In this document: positions 34,339-44,150 of the stretch, in pieces
Layout of the letters: each line of letters opens with the position of its first letter
Numbering within the stretch: position 1 is the stretch's first letter
Assembly (NCBI GenBank): GCA_050187875.1
Contig: JBFWXB010000023.1
Coordinates: 1-64,000 of the forward strand
From: JAFKKS01 sp050187875
Lineage (GTDB): Bacteria; Pseudomonadota; Alphaproteobacteria; Rhizobiales; Xanthobacteraceae
DNA length: 64,000 bases
Reading direction: 5' to 3'
Translations under genes and position numbers: made by a program
The notes under the pieces: model-generated
What the model was told of the DNA's origin: nothing
Databases searched by the model: none
Seen by the model: only the letters and a program-made list of their open reading frames with translations

Positions 34339-35316
34339 TCAGTTCGACGCGTTGATGTTGGCCGCTTTCACGAGCTGACGCCACTTCTCGTTTTCGCGGC
34401 GGATATGTTCGGCGAAGTCCTCGGGCGAGGCGCTCACGGGATCGGCACCGAGATCGATTAGCTTGGCTTTGATGTCCGGCATCGCCATGACCTTGGCGAC
34501 TTCGTCATAAAGCCTCTTGACGATAGCCGGCGGCGTCCCAGCCGGCGCGGCAAGTCCCTGCCACACGGTGACTTGGAATCCCGGATAGGTTTCTGCGATC
34601 GTCGGAACGTCGGGCGCGGCAGGCGTTCGCTCGGCGCCCGTGACAGCCAGTGCCTTGAGAGACCCCGAACGCACATGCGGCAGCGACGACGGTATCGAAT
34701 CGAAGAAGACCTGTACGCGGTTCGCGATGAGATCGACTATGGCAGGCGCCGATCCCTTGTAGGTCACGTGGACCATGCGCGTGCCCGTTGCCTGCATGAA
34801 AAGCTCGGCGGCGAGATGCGCTGCGCTGCCGTTGCCGTACGAGGCGAAGTTCAGCTGCCCCGGCTTCTCTTTTGCGAACGCAACGAATTCGGCGACGGTC
34901 TTCGCAGGAAAAGACGGAGGCACGACCATGATGGTCGGCGCATTCGTCACCTGGATCACCGGTGCGAAGTCCTTCACCGGATCGTAAGCCGATGTCGGCG
35001 TGACGCTCGGCCCCATGGCATGGGTGCTCGCCGTGACGACGACGAGCGTGTAGCCATCGGGCGGGGATTTCGCCACGAACTCCGTTCCGATGACGCCTGA
35101 CGCGCCGGGTTTATTTTCGACGATCACCGGTTGGCCGATCTGAGCGGACAATTTATCGCTGATGAGCCGTGCGACGACGTCAGTCACGCCGCCCGGTGAC
35201 CAAGGCACGATGAAGCGGATCACTTTGTTCGGGAAGCTTTGCGCACGGGCCGGTAGCCCAGTCAGCGTCAATGCGGCGAAGCCGAGGATCGAACGGCGAG
35301 TCAGGTCGAAGGGCAT
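34339..35316 (-). CDS. Bug/TctC-type periplasmic solute receptor
   Basis: A 325-residue tripartite tricarboxylate transporter receptor. A secretion signal (MPFDLTRRSILGFAALTLTG, ending PARAQ) is followed by the Bug fold with IRFIVPWSPGGVTDVVARL and IVENKPGASGVIG. The ATG at 35316 has AAGGAGG ten bases upstream and overlaps the hyuAB stop (TGATG). No TctA or TctB membrane genes are nearby, so it is an orphan receptor. It may deliver or sense the ring-containing or carboxylate substrate of HyuAB. Confidence 0.88.
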   Translation of the reverse strand: MPFDLTRRSILGFAALTLTGLPARAQSFPNKVIRFIVPWSPGGVTDVVARLISDKLSAQIGQPVIVENKPGASGVIGTEFVAKSPPDGYTLVVVTASTHAMGPSVTPTSAYDPVKDFAPVIQVTNAPTIMVVPPSFPAKTVAEFVAFAKEKPGQLNFASYGNGSAAHLAAELFMQATGTRMVHVTYKGSAPAIVDLIANRVQVFFDSIPSSLPHVRSGSLKALAVTGAERTPAAPDVPTIAETYPGFQVTVWQGLAAPAGTPPAIVKRLYDEVAKVMAMPDIKAKLIDLGADPVSASPEDFAEHIRRENEKWRQLVKAANINASN

Positions 35317-38300
35317 CACGCAACCTCCTTGTCAGACGATGAGTTCGATTGGTGTGAATAACCGTAGGCGTCGACCGCGTGCCGCTCGGAGATGTATCCG
35401 TAAGCGAGATCACGCCGCACCAGCTCACGATCACGCAGACGCGGATCGCCGTGCCCGCCGCCGCCGGGGATGCGACATATGATCGTCGATCCCGGCGCGA
35501 CCGTCGTGTCGCCGCCTGCGCCTGCGCGCTCGCCGCCGATGAGCATGACCCCCTTGGGGCTCGCGGCGCCGCCGAGCAGCCCAGGAACGGGGAAGTCGTA
35601 ACGGCCGCCGCGGAAGCCAACGAGGATCGGCCCGTCCGGACCAAGCTCGCCTTCCGGAACTTCGAGCTCAAAGACCTGCCCGAGGCCGCCGCGTGTCCGG
35701 CCAGGTCCGGCCGAATCCTGCCAAAGCTCGCGGCGAACGACGCGAAGCGGCAATTCCGTCTCGAGAATCTCGACGGGCGTGTTCCCGATATTGACGGGGA
35801 AGGTCAGGCAAGACACGCCGTCCTTGTCGTGCCGCGCGCCGAGCCCGCCGCTTGCGGCATTAAGCGTCGCGAAAGACGTGCCGTCGCGGCGTTTGCCAAA
35901 GATGTATTGCGCCCAGAGAGGCGTGCCACCGCAGCCTCCCACGACTCGTTCCGGCAAGATCGGTGCGAGCGTGTTGAAAATCATTTCCGGCACGAAGTTG
36001 CCGACGGTCGTCCGCGCGAAGACCGGGGCAGGGAATTGCGCGTTGAGCACAGTTCCCGGGTCCGCGAGGATCGTGATCGGCGCCAACGTGCCATGATTGG
36101 TTGGCACTGGCAGATGCAGCAGCGCGATGACCGCGAAAAACGCATAAGCGCTTGTATATGTCAGCGTGCAGTTGATTGCCGAGCGCACTTGCGGCGAGGA
36201 TCCGCTGAAATCGACAACGATGCCGTCGCCTGCAACTGTGATCTTTGCGCGCAGCCGAAGCTCTTCGCCGCCGATGATTCCGATCGGCGCCTCGTGCATG
36301 TAGGTCCCGTCCGGAATTGCTGCGATTTCTGCACGGGCGATTTTCTCGGAGCGGCTGATGATCTCGTCGGCCAGGATTTGCAGATCCGGCCATCCGCGCT
36401 GGGCACACAATTCCGCGAGACGTTCGCAGCCGACATGGTTGGCCGCGAACTGTGCGCGAAGGTCGCCGATAACGGTGTCCGACATGCGCACATTCGACGC
36501 GATGAAGGCGAAGACGTCCTCATTCGGTGTCCCACTTTTGAAGATCTTGCACACCGGAATGCGCAGACCCTCCTCGTAATTGTCGCGGCTTTCCGTTGTC
36601 GCTCGCCGCCCGCCAATGTCGACATGATGTGCGGCCGAGACGGCAAAGCCGACGACTCTGCCTTTGAGGAAGGCTGGCGTGGCGACGAAGATATCAACGT
36701 GATGGCCGCTGCCGTGCCAGGGATCATTGCCGATCAGAACGTCGCCGGGGCTCAGGGTGTCGCAAGGATAGCGTTCCAGCATGTGCCGCAGCATCGGCCC
36801 GAGCCCGCCCGCGATGCCCGGCGTGCTGTCGCTCGATTGCACGAGGAGGCGACCGCGAGCATCGAAAACGGCGCAGGCATAGTCCTTGACGTCGCGCACG
36901 ACCGTCGAGAACGAGGTGCGGACAAGCGCTGCTGCAAGCTCGTCGACAGACGAGGCAAGCTTGCGCCACAGCATTTCGAGCGAAACCGGATCGAGGCTCT
37001 CGCACGCGTCGGATGCCGGAGCTCGCGCCACAGCATTTTCGCCCAGCGAGACGACAAGCGTCCCGAGCGCGTCGACCGTGAGCACGCTGTCGGAGTTGAT
37101 GATCGTCGTCGACTCCGGCTCTTCGACGATGGCAGGCCCGGCAATCTTCACGCCGCTGCCGATCGCGTTGCGCCGATAGACCTTGTGCGGAATGAGTTTC
37201 GCCGCGACCGGGCAATAGGCGTCGCGTGTTGCCTCAATCGACGGTATCGATCCCGCCCCGCCGGCTGTTTCCGTAACTTCGCGGCCAGGAGCCAGCGCCG
37301 TCACGCGAAGATTCATGATCTCGAGATCGAGCATATCGAACACGCGGCCATAGAGGTGGTCGTAGACCGCGTTGAAGGCCGCGCGGATGCTTGCGGGCGA
37401 AAGATCGTCTGCGCCATTGATCGGGACGGAAACGTCGTAACCTTGGCCGAGATAGCGTACGTCGAGTGATCTCTCGAAAGTGAGAGCTTCGGTTTGCGTG
37501 CTCGGCGGCATACCCTCGCGCGCTTCCGCTTCCAACTCCTTGAAGATGGCGGCAAGATCTACCGGATCGGTCTGCGACAAGCGCACGCGATGCGTGCGAA
37601 CCGTGTCGAAGGTATTTGGCGCGACCAGCATGCCGAAGGCGGACGCAACGCCCGCGCGCGGCAGAATCAGCACCGTTTTCGCCCCGATCCGCCGGGCTAA
37701 ATCACTCGCGTGCACCGGACCCGCGCCGCCAAACGCGACGACCGCACAGGCGGTTGGATCCTCACCTTTTTCTGCGACATAAACCTTCGCGGCGCTCGCC
37801 ATGTTCTCGTTGACGACGCTGTGCACGCCCCAGGCCGCATCGGAGACCGAAAGGCCAAGCGGTTTCGCGAGATGCGTCTCGACTGCGCGGCGAGCAGCAG
37901 CCGTATTCAGGCGCATCTGCGCGCCAAGGAAATAATCGGGGTTGAGATAGCCGAGCAGCAGGTCGGCATCTGAAACCGTCGGCTTGTCGCCGCCGAGGCC
38001 ATAGCAGGCTGGCCCCGGTTCGGCGCCGGAACTCTCAGGGCCAACTTCAAGTGTCCCCTTGGCGCTCACGCGCGCGAGGCTGCCGCCGCCGGCACCGATC
38101 TCCATCAGATCGACGACGGGGATACGCACCGGCAAGCCGCTGCCGCGTTTGAAACGCCGGACGCGGCCGACTTCGAGTTCATGGACCCGCGCCACGCGGC
38201 CGTCCTTCACGAGGCACATCTTGGCGGTCGTGCCACCCATGTCGAAAGCCAGCACCGTGTTGTGGCCAGACAGCTTGGCGTAATGCGCCGCTGCGATAGC

Positions 38301-39101
38301 GCCCGCTGCGGGCCCCGACTCGAGGATCTGGACAGGGAAACGTCGCGCATGTTCCGCGGAATTGATGCCACCGCTTGATTGCATCAACAGAAGATCGCCG
38401 GCGAATTGAAGCTGGCCGAGCCGCTTCTCGAGCATCGCGAGATAGCGTGACACGATCGGCCTCGCATAGGCATTGACCACCGTGGTGGTTGTGCGCTCGT
38501 ACTCCTTCAGCTCGCGTATGACCTCGTGCGAGAGCGTGACGGGAACGGAAGGTGCGGCTTTCTCGAGGATGGCGCCGATCCGCTTCTCGTGCTCCGGATT
38601 GGCGAAGGAATTGATCAGGCAAACGGCGATTGATTTCGCCCCTTGCGCCAATAGCTTGCGCGCCGCTTCAGCGACGGACGCTTCGTCAAGCTCTTTCAGG
38701 ATCACGCCCGATGCATGTGTGCGCTCATCCGCTTCGAGCCGCAGGGGGCGCGGTACGAGAGGCTCGGGCAGATCGAGCTGAAGATCGTTGCCGTCGTAGC
38801 GTTTTTCCGTTGCGATCTCCACGACGTCGCGGAAGCCGCGCGTGGTGATCAATCCCGTCACGGCGCCCTTGCGTTCTAGGACGGCATTGATGACGAGCGT
38901 CGTACCGTGCACGAGCACGGCCGCTTGTGCGACGCAGTTGGCAACGCGATCATTGAATGTCTGTAGGCCACGCTCAATGGCAAGTGAAGGGTCGGACGGG
39001 GTCGTCAGGACCTTTTCAACCTCAATTCGACCGGTCGCATCATCGATCATCACGAGGTCGGTGAAGGTGCCACCGATATCGCAGCCAACTGCAAAATTCA
39101 T
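35316..39101 (-). CDS. Fused HyuA-HyuB hydantoinase / 5-oxoprolinase-like enzyme
   Basis: A 1,261-residue ATP-dependent amidohydrolase. Residues 1 to about 700 are HyuA-like with the actin-fold phosphate loop CDIGGTFTDLVMID at the start and LAFDMGGTTAK near residue 290. From about 700 (LDPVSLEMLWRKLASSVDE) it is HyuB-like with IGNDPWHGSGHHVDI. Family members cleave hydantoins, N-methylhydantoin or 5-oxoproline with ATP. In many bacteria the halves are separate genes; here they are fused, as in eukaryotic 5-oxoprolinase. The ATG at 39101 starts the conserved fold directly. Substrate uncertain. Confidence 0.88.
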   Translation of the reverse strand: MNFAVGCDIGGTFTDLVMIDDATGRIEVEKVLTTPSDPSLAIERGLQTFNDRVANCVAQAAVLVHGTTLVINAVLERKGAVTGLITTRGFRDVVEIATEKRYDGNDLQLDLPEPLVPRPLRLEADERTHASGVILKELDEASVAEAARKLLAQGAKSIAVCLINSFANPEHEKRIGAILEKAAPSVPVTLSHEVIRELKEYERTTTTVVNAYARPIVSRYLAMLEKRLGQLQFAGDLLLMQSSGGINSAEHARRFPVQILESGPAAGAIAAAHYAKLSGHNTVLAFDMGGTTAKMCLVKDGRVARVHELEVGRVRRFKRGSGLPVRIPVVDLMEIGAGGGSLARVSAKGTLEVGPESSGAEPGPACYGLGGDKPTVSDADLLLGYLNPDYFLGAQMRLNTAAARRAVETHLAKPLGLSVSDAAWGVHSVVNENMASAAKVYVAEKGEDPTACAVVAFGGAGPVHASDLARRIGAKTVLILPRAGVASAFGMLVAPNTFDTVRTHRVRLSQTDPVDLAAIFKELEAEAREGMPPSTQTEALTFERSLDVRYLGQGYDVSVPINGADDLSPASIRAAFNAVYDHLYGRVFDMLDLEIMNLRVTALAPGREVTETAGGAGSIPSIEATRDAYCPVAAKLIPHKVYRRNAIGSGVKIAGPAIVEEPESTTIINSDSVLTVDALGTLVVSLGENAVARAPASDACESLDPVSLEMLWRKLASSVDELAAALVRTSFSTVVRDVKDYACAVFDARGRLLVQSSDSTPGIAGGLGPMLRHMLERYPCDTLSPGDVLIGNDPWHGSGHHVDIFVATPAFLKGRVVGFAVSAAHHVDIGGRRATTESRDNYEEGLRIPVCKIFKSGTPNEDVFAFIASNVRMSDTVIGDLRAQFAANHVGCERLAELCAQRGWPDLQILADEIISRSEKIARAEIAAIPDGTYMHEAPIGIIGGEELRLRAKITVAGDGIVVDFSGSSPQVRSAINCTLTYTSAYAFFAVIALLHLPVPTNHGTLAPITILADPGTVLNAQFPAPVFARTTVGNFVPEMIFNTLAPILPERVVGGCGGTPLWAQYIFGKRRDGTSFATLNAASGGLGARHDKDGVSCLTFPVNIGNTPVEILETELPLRVVRRELWQDSAGPGRTRGGLGQVFELEVPEGELGPDGPILVGFRGGRYDFPVPGLLGGAASPKGVMLIGGERAGAGGDTTVAPGSTIICRIPGGGGHGDPRLRDRELVRRDLAYGYISERHAVDAYGYSHQSNSSSDKEVA

Positions 39102-39411
39102 TCTCTCGGAACTCCATGGCATGCCAAAGAATGCCATGATCAATAAGCTGATGCAACTGGTACCGGTAGTCGCTAGATCATCGCCACCGATCGGGAGCGA
39201 CAAGCCACCCCATAGGACGTCACAGATAATGAATGAATCGCATAGAATGAGAGGGAGAGCCTCGAGCGACTACACGTCGAAGTGGTTGCCAACAGCTCGC
39301 TCAATAACCAGAATGTCGACTACGAGCCCGTAATTCACGGGACCCGCTCGCGCATCATTTGCGAGTCGGCCTCATCTTGGCGCTACATTGCGAACGGCCG
39401 CGCGAAATGCC
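39102..39411. other. 310-base intergenic region, no gene seen
   Basis: The region separates the hyuAB start from the acyl-CoA ligase 3' end, both reading left. It must contain the hyuAB promoter. I see only short imperfect inverted repeats and no convincing -35/-10 pair, RNA gene or small protein. Confidence 0.5.
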
Positions 39412-40968
39412 TCAAGTGGTGGTGCTCGCCGCCTTCTGCTCCAGATGCACCCGCAGCTTGAACCGCATGATCTTTCCCGATCCGGTGCGCGGGATTTCAG
39501 GGACGACGTAGACATCCTGCGGAACTTTGTACGCCGAAAGATACGTCCGGCAATGATCGATCAGGCCGTCCGCATGGATTTCGCAGCCCTCCTTCACGGC
39601 AACGAAGATCACCGGCACCTCGCCGAGATGTGCATGCGGCGCGCCGAGGACGGCGCAATCGCGCACGCCGTCGAACTGGATCGCGACCTCCTCGATCTCC
39701 GCTGGCGCGATGTTCTGTCCACCACGGATGATGAGCTCCTTGAGGCGGCCGGTGATCGTAAGGAACCCGTTCTCGTCGCTGCGTGCGAGGTCGCCGGTGT
39801 GGTACCAGCCATTGCGTAGCGCAGTCGCGGTCTCCTCCGGCTTGTTGTGATAGCCGGACATGAGGTTCGGCCCGCGCACGATGAGCTCGCCCTCCCCGCC
39901 CGTCGCCACGTCCTGTCCGCTCGCGGCATCGACGATGCGCACCGCGAGCCCGGGAACCGGCAGGCCGCAAGAGCCGAGCACGCGCCCGCCCACGGGCCAG
40001 TTCATTGTCACCATGGTCGACGTCTCGGTGATGCCATAGCCGTCGAGCAGCGGCACGCCGAAATGTTCTTCGAATTCGCGATTGAGTGTCGCCGGCATGA
40101 TCGCACCGGCGGACACGCACAGCCGCATCTTCGGGAGACGCACCGGCGCGGCACCGCTCGCCTGCAGAAGATAATGAAACATGGTCGGCACGCCGGGCAT
40201 GAAGGTCGCGCGGCCCTCCGAGAGGGCCTTCAGCACGTCCTGCGTGGAGAAGCGCTCGACGAGATGCTCCGTCGCGCCGACCGCGAGGATGCTGAGCACC
40301 GAAAGGTTGAGCGCATAGGAGTGGAAGAGCGGCAGCGGCGAGAGGACCACGTCCTCGGATGAAAGGCCGCAGATCGGCGCCCAGCAGGCAGCTGTCACCC
40401 ACAGCATGCTGTGCTGCGAGAGTAGCACGCCCTTGGCGCGGCCGGTCGTGCCGGACGTGTAGATGATGAAGGACGGATCGTGGATCGCATCCGGGTCGCG
40501 CGGCGGCTTGCTCGCCGTCGCGACGAGGTCGGCAAAGCGCGCACCGTCGTGGGTCTCGGTCCCGCGCTCGACGAGGATGAGCCGCACCGGCGCACCGCTG
40601 CTCGCGCGCTTCACGAGCTCCGCTCGCTCGTCGGTGGTGATCACGATGCGGCAGGCCGCGTCCGAAAGCCGATACCCAACCTCGGGCTCCGTCGCATCAT
40701 AGCTGATCGGCACGCTGATTGCCCCCGCGCGCAGCGTTGCGAAGCAGGCCTGGATCCAGGCCACTGAGTTCGGAAGGAAGATCGCCACCGTGTCGCCTGG
40801 CGCCACGCCGAAGTCCTGCAGATGGCCGGCGAGCGCGCCGGTCGTCGTCAAGAGTTCGCCATAGGTGATCGCCGTGCGCGCGTCGGTATAGGCCGTCTGC
40901 ACGCCGCGCGCCTCCGCCTGCCGGCGTAGGAGCGCAGGCACCGAAGCAATCAAGTCCGTCCGCAACAT
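39412..40968 (-). CDS. AMP-forming acyl-CoA ligase
   Basis: A 518-residue adenylate-forming ligase (ANL superfamily). Motifs present are IYTSGTTGRAKGVLLS (ATP loop), DGYGITETSTM, the YHTGDLARSDENGF hinge region and PRTGSGKIMRFKL with the catalytic lysine. It activates a carboxylic acid to its CoA ester via an acyl-adenylate. GGGAGG precedes the ATG. Last gene of the molybdenum-hydroxylase operon, 27 bases after the SDR gene, so it probably activates a product of that pathway. Confidence 0.88.
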   Translation of the reverse strand: MLRTDLIASVPALLRRQAEARGVQTAYTDARTAITYGELLTTTGALAGHLQDFGVAPGDTVAIFLPNSVAWIQACFATLRAGAISVPISYDATEPEVGYRLSDAACRIVITTDERAELVKRASSGAPVRLILVERGTETHDGARFADLVATASKPPRDPDAIHDPSFIIYTSGTTGRAKGVLLSQHSMLWVTAACWAPICGLSSEDVVLSPLPLFHSYALNLSVLSILAVGATEHLVERFSTQDVLKALSEGRATFMPGVPTMFHYLLQASGAAPVRLPKMRLCVSAGAIMPATLNREFEEHFGVPLLDGYGITETSTMVTMNWPVGGRVLGSCGLPVPGLAVRIVDAASGQDVATGGEGELIVRGPNLMSGYHNKPEETATALRNGWYHTGDLARSDENGFLTITGRLKELIIRGGQNIAPAEIEEVAIQFDGVRDCAVLGAPHAHLGEVPVIFVAVKEGCEIHADGLIDHCRTYLSAYKVPQDVYVVPEIPRTGSGKIMRFKLRVHLEQKAASTTT

Positions 40969-40995
40969 GTCATCCTCCCCAAGCGCACATGCCGA

Positions 40996-41748
40996 TCACA
41001 CCATGCTGAATCCGCCGCTGATGCTGATCGCCTGCCCGGTGATCCAGCCACCGTGATCCGACGCGAGGAGCGCAACCGTCGGCGCGACGTCCGCCGCCTG
41101 ACCGAGGCGGCGTATCGGATAGAGCTTCACGAGCTTTTCGCGGTTGGCATCGACCCAGGTCTTGTCGTGCGCGGTCTCAACGAGGCCGAGCGAGACGGCG
41201 TTGGCCGTTACGCCGAAACGGCCCATCTCGCGCGCCAGCGACTTCGTGAGCCCGACGACGCCGGCGCGCGCCGCCGCAACGATCGACAGCCCCGACTCGC
41301 CGACGCGCGAGGAATCGCCGATCAGGCTGATGATGCGACCGTGTCCGCTCTTCTCGAGATGCGACGCCGCCGCGTGGCAGCAATGGATCGCGCCATAGAG
41401 GCAGGTGTCGATCTGGCGCCGCCAATCCTCCGGCGTCGTCTCGACGAAGCGCTGGCGGATCGCGAGGCCGGCATTATTGACGAGAATGTCGAGCCTGCCG
41501 AGTTCGCCTGCGACCTGCGCGACCATTGTCTTCACGGCCTCGAGATCGGCGACGTCGGCGCCGATGGCGAGAGCGCACCCGCCCTTCGCCTCGATCTCGT
41601 TCACGACTTTGCGCGCATCATCCGCCGAGGAGCGGTAATTGACCGCGACGCGCGCGCCTTCCGCGGCGAGGGCGAGCGCAATCTCGCGCCCGACACCGTT
41701 GGCGCCGCCGGTCACCAAGGCGACGCGGCCATCCAGATTCATTTGCAT
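40996..41748 (-). CDS. SDR-family protein lacking the catalytic Tyr-x3-Lys
   Basis: A 250-residue short-chain dehydrogenase fold. The cofactor loop TGGANGVG and the ILVNNAGLA motif are intact, and a serine is present in SLIGDSS. The usual YxxxK active site is altered: the segment reads SIVAAARAGVVGLTK, so Tyr is Val and Lys is Arg. The C-terminal ITGQAISISGGFSMV is typical. AGGAG lies seven bases upstream of ATG 41748; an alternative ATG at 41742 would overlap the previous stop as ATGA. Catalysis may be lost or different. Confidence 0.85.
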   Translation of the reverse strand: MQMNLDGRVALVTGGANGVGREIALALAAEGARVAVNYRSSADDARKVVNEIEAKGGCALAIGADVADLEAVKTMVAQVAGELGRLDILVNNAGLAIRQRFVETTPEDWRRQIDTCLYGAIHCCHAAASHLEKSGHGRIISLIGDSSRVGESGLSIVAAARAGVVGLTKSLAREMGRFGVTANAVSLGLVETAHDKTWVDANREKLVKLYPIRRLGQAADVAPTVALLASDHGGWITGQAISISGGFSMV

Positions 41749-44150
41749 TGCGATGCTCCTTGCGATGTCGCACCCATCAGCCGGAACAGGCGTTCCGGCG
41801 TCATGGGAAGCTCGTTGATGTCGAGGCCAAGCGGCGCGAGTGCGTCGGCAAGCGCGTTGGCGACGGCCGCCGGCGCGCCGATGGTGCCGCCCTCGCCCAT
41901 GCCGCGGAAGCCGCCAAGCGTTGACGGCGACTCCGTCTCGAGATGCACGATGTCGATGTGCGGCACTTCGCTCGCGGCCGGAATGACGTAGTCGGCGAGG
42001 CTCGCGGACAGCATCTGCCCGCGCTCGTCGTAGACGACCTCCTCATAGAGCGCGGCGCCGATCCCCTGCGCGACGGCGCCCTGCACCTGTCCGTCAACGA
42101 TCATCGGGTTGATAATACGCCCGCAATCCTCGGCGACGACATAGCGATCGATACGGACCTTGCAGGTCTTGCGATCGATCTCGAGCGCCGCGACATGCGC
42201 CGCACAGGTCGCCGTTCCGAAATAAGGATCGTACACCTTCGTGCTCTCGAGCTCCTCGCGCGCGTCTTTGGGAAGCCGGCCCATATCGGAATAGACGGCC
42301 TTCGCGAGCTCCCGAAAGGTGATCGTGCGGTCGGTGCCGACAACCGTCAGCTTGCCGTCATGTGCCTCGATGTCCTCGACCGCAGCTTCCATGAGATGCG
42401 CGGCGGCGCGCAGGATTTTCTGCTTGACGTCGCGCGAGGCGAGCGTCGCTGCCCCGCCCGCGAGTACAGCGCTGCGGCTTGCATAGGTGCCGGTCCCGTG
42501 CGCGACGGCGGCGCTGTCGCCTTGTAAAACTTGGATATCCTCGAGTCGGCAGCCGAGCTCGTCGGCGACCACCTGCGCAAGCGTCGTCTCGAGCCCCTGC
42601 CCGTGCGAGGCGACGCCGAAGGCCGCCGTCACCGCGCCCGTCGAATCGAGGCGGATCGAGGCCTGCTCGGTGCCGGTGTTGATCGGCATGCCCGGCGCGG
42701 CGGAAATGCGCGAGCCGATGCCCGTGAGCTCGGCATAGGTCGCGATACCGATGCCGAGGAGCCGGCCTTGCGCGCGCGCTTCCGCCTGGCTCGCACGCAG
42801 GGTCGGATAGTCGGCCGCGGCGAGCGCGCGCTCGAGCGTCTCCGAGAAAGCGGAGCGATCCCAGACGATGCCGCTCGCGGTCTTGTAGGGGAATTCGTTC
42901 GGCTGCACGAGATTGCGGCGGCGCATCTCGGCGGCATCGATCCCGAGTTTGCGGGCCGCCATGTCGATCAGCCGTTCCATCACGAAAGTCGAGACCGGGC
43001 GCCCGACACCGCGATAGGGGCCGGTCGGCGGCTTCGACGTGGCGATCGCGCGCGTGCGCCCGTGATAGGTCGGCACGCGATAAGGCCCGGGGAGAAAGCT
43101 CACGACCTGCACCGGCTCGAGCGCCGCCGTCCAGGGATAGATCGAGTAGGCGCCGATATCGCCGATCACGTTCGCAGAGAGCGCGACGATGTGGCCCTCG
43201 ACGTCGAGCCCGAGTTCGGCGTCGATGCGCTCGTCGAAGCCGTGGCTCGTCGAGATCAGGTCTTCAAGCCGGTCGCTCGTCCAGCGCACCGCGCGCTGAA
43301 GCTGCTTCGCGAGGAGCGCCACCAAAATCTCCTCCGGATAGAGCGAGGCCTTGCCGCCGAAACCGCCGCCGACGTCGGGCGCAATCACGCGCAGGCTGTG
43401 GCCTGACATGTCGAGGATGTCGGCAAGGAGGTCGCGAATAATGCCCGGCACCTGCGTCGACGAGGTGAGCGTCAGCGTGCGGCGGCCGCGGTCATATTCT
43501 GCGAGATAGGCGCGGTTCTCCATCGCCAGCGGCGTCTTGCGATGCATGCGAAAGCGTCCACCGACGCGCACCGCCGCACGGGCCATGTCGGCCGCTACAT
43601 CGCCGCGCGCGAAGACCCGCGTGACGAGGACGTTCGTGCCTGCGTCCTCGTGCAGCGAAGGCGCGCCGGCCCGCAGCGCCTCCTCCGGATCGACGACGGG
43701 TTCCAGCTCGTCATAGTCGATCGCGATCGCTTCGAGCGCGTCCTCGGCGACGTAGCGGTTCTCCGCGAGCACCGCGACGACCGGTTCGCCGACATAGCGC
43801 ACCTTACCCTTCGCCAGTGGGAAGATCGCCGTAGCGTGATAGTTCTTCATGCGCGACGGCGCGCTCACCGGCGCGAGACCGGGAAAATCGTCCGCCGTAT
43901 AGACCCCGACGACCGCCGGCATGCTCGCCGCGGCGCTCGTATCGATCGAGACGATCCGCGCATGTGGGTGATCGCTGCGCCGAAAGGCGACATGCAGCGC
44001 GCCGGGGACGGTCCTGTCGTCCGTGTACATCCCCTGCCCGGTCAGGAGCCGCGGATCCTCCACGCGTTTCACGCGCGCGCCGACGTTCTTCGGCCGCACG
44101 CCGTGGGCGAGCGCTTCGCTTGCGAGAATGTCCCGGCGTGCGTCAGTCAT
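41739..44150 (-). CDS. Molybdenum hydroxylase large subunit (xanthine dehydrogenase / CoxL family)
   Basis: An 803-residue molybdopterin-binding subunit. Motifs include VGGGFGGKASLYPEE, GPYRGVGRPVSTFVMER (the form II type, not the AYxCSFR loop of true CO dehydrogenase), GQGLETTLAQVVADELG and the GMGEGG segment containing the catalytic glutamate. It would hydroxylate a heterocycle or aldehyde with water-derived oxygen. The ATG at 44150 lies 8 bases inside the metallo-hydrolase gene. Substrate not determinable. Confidence 0.88.
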   Translation of the reverse strand: MTDARRDILASEALAHGVRPKNVGARVKRVEDPRLLTGQGMYTDDRTVPGALHVAFRRSDHPHARIVSIDTSAAASMPAVVGVYTADDFPGLAPVSAPSRMKNYHATAIFPLAKGKVRYVGEPVVAVLAENRYVAEDALEAIAIDYDELEPVVDPEEALRAGAPSLHEDAGTNVLVTRVFARGDVAADMARAAVRVGGRFRMHRKTPLAMENRAYLAEYDRGRRTLTLTSSTQVPGIIRDLLADILDMSGHSLRVIAPDVGGGFGGKASLYPEEILVALLAKQLQRAVRWTSDRLEDLISTSHGFDERIDAELGLDVEGHIVALSANVIGDIGAYSIYPWTAALEPVQVVSFLPGPYRVPTYHGRTRAIATSKPPTGPYRGVGRPVSTFVMERLIDMAARKLGIDAAEMRRRNLVQPNEFPYKTASGIVWDRSAFSETLERALAAADYPTLRASQAEARAQGRLLGIGIATYAELTGIGSRISAAPGMPINTGTEQASIRLDSTGAVTAAFGVASHGQGLETTLAQVVADELGCRLEDIQVLQGDSAAVAHGTGTYASRSAVLAGGAATLASRDVKQKILRAAAHLMEAAVEDIEAHDGKLTVVGTDRTITFRELAKAVYSDMGRLPKDAREELESTKVYDPYFGTATCAAHVAALEIDRKTCKVRIDRYVVAEDCGRIINPMIVDGQVQGAVAQGIGAALYEEVVYDERGQMLSASLADYVIPAASEVPHIDIVHLETESPSTLGGFRGMGEGGTIGAPAAVANALADALAPLGLDINELPMTPERLFRLMGATSQGASQCK

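Noticed and set aside
35379..37469. A 696-residue open frame on the plus strand opposite hyuAB
   Set aside because: It is fully antisense to a well-matched enzyme, is rich in Arg/Asp/Ala as expected from mirrored GC-rich codons, and shows no domain.
41739..44150. Aerobic CO dehydrogenase large subunit
   Set aside because: The active-site loop is PYRGVGR, not the AYxCSFR of true CoxL, and the operon contains lactonase and CoA ligase genes.
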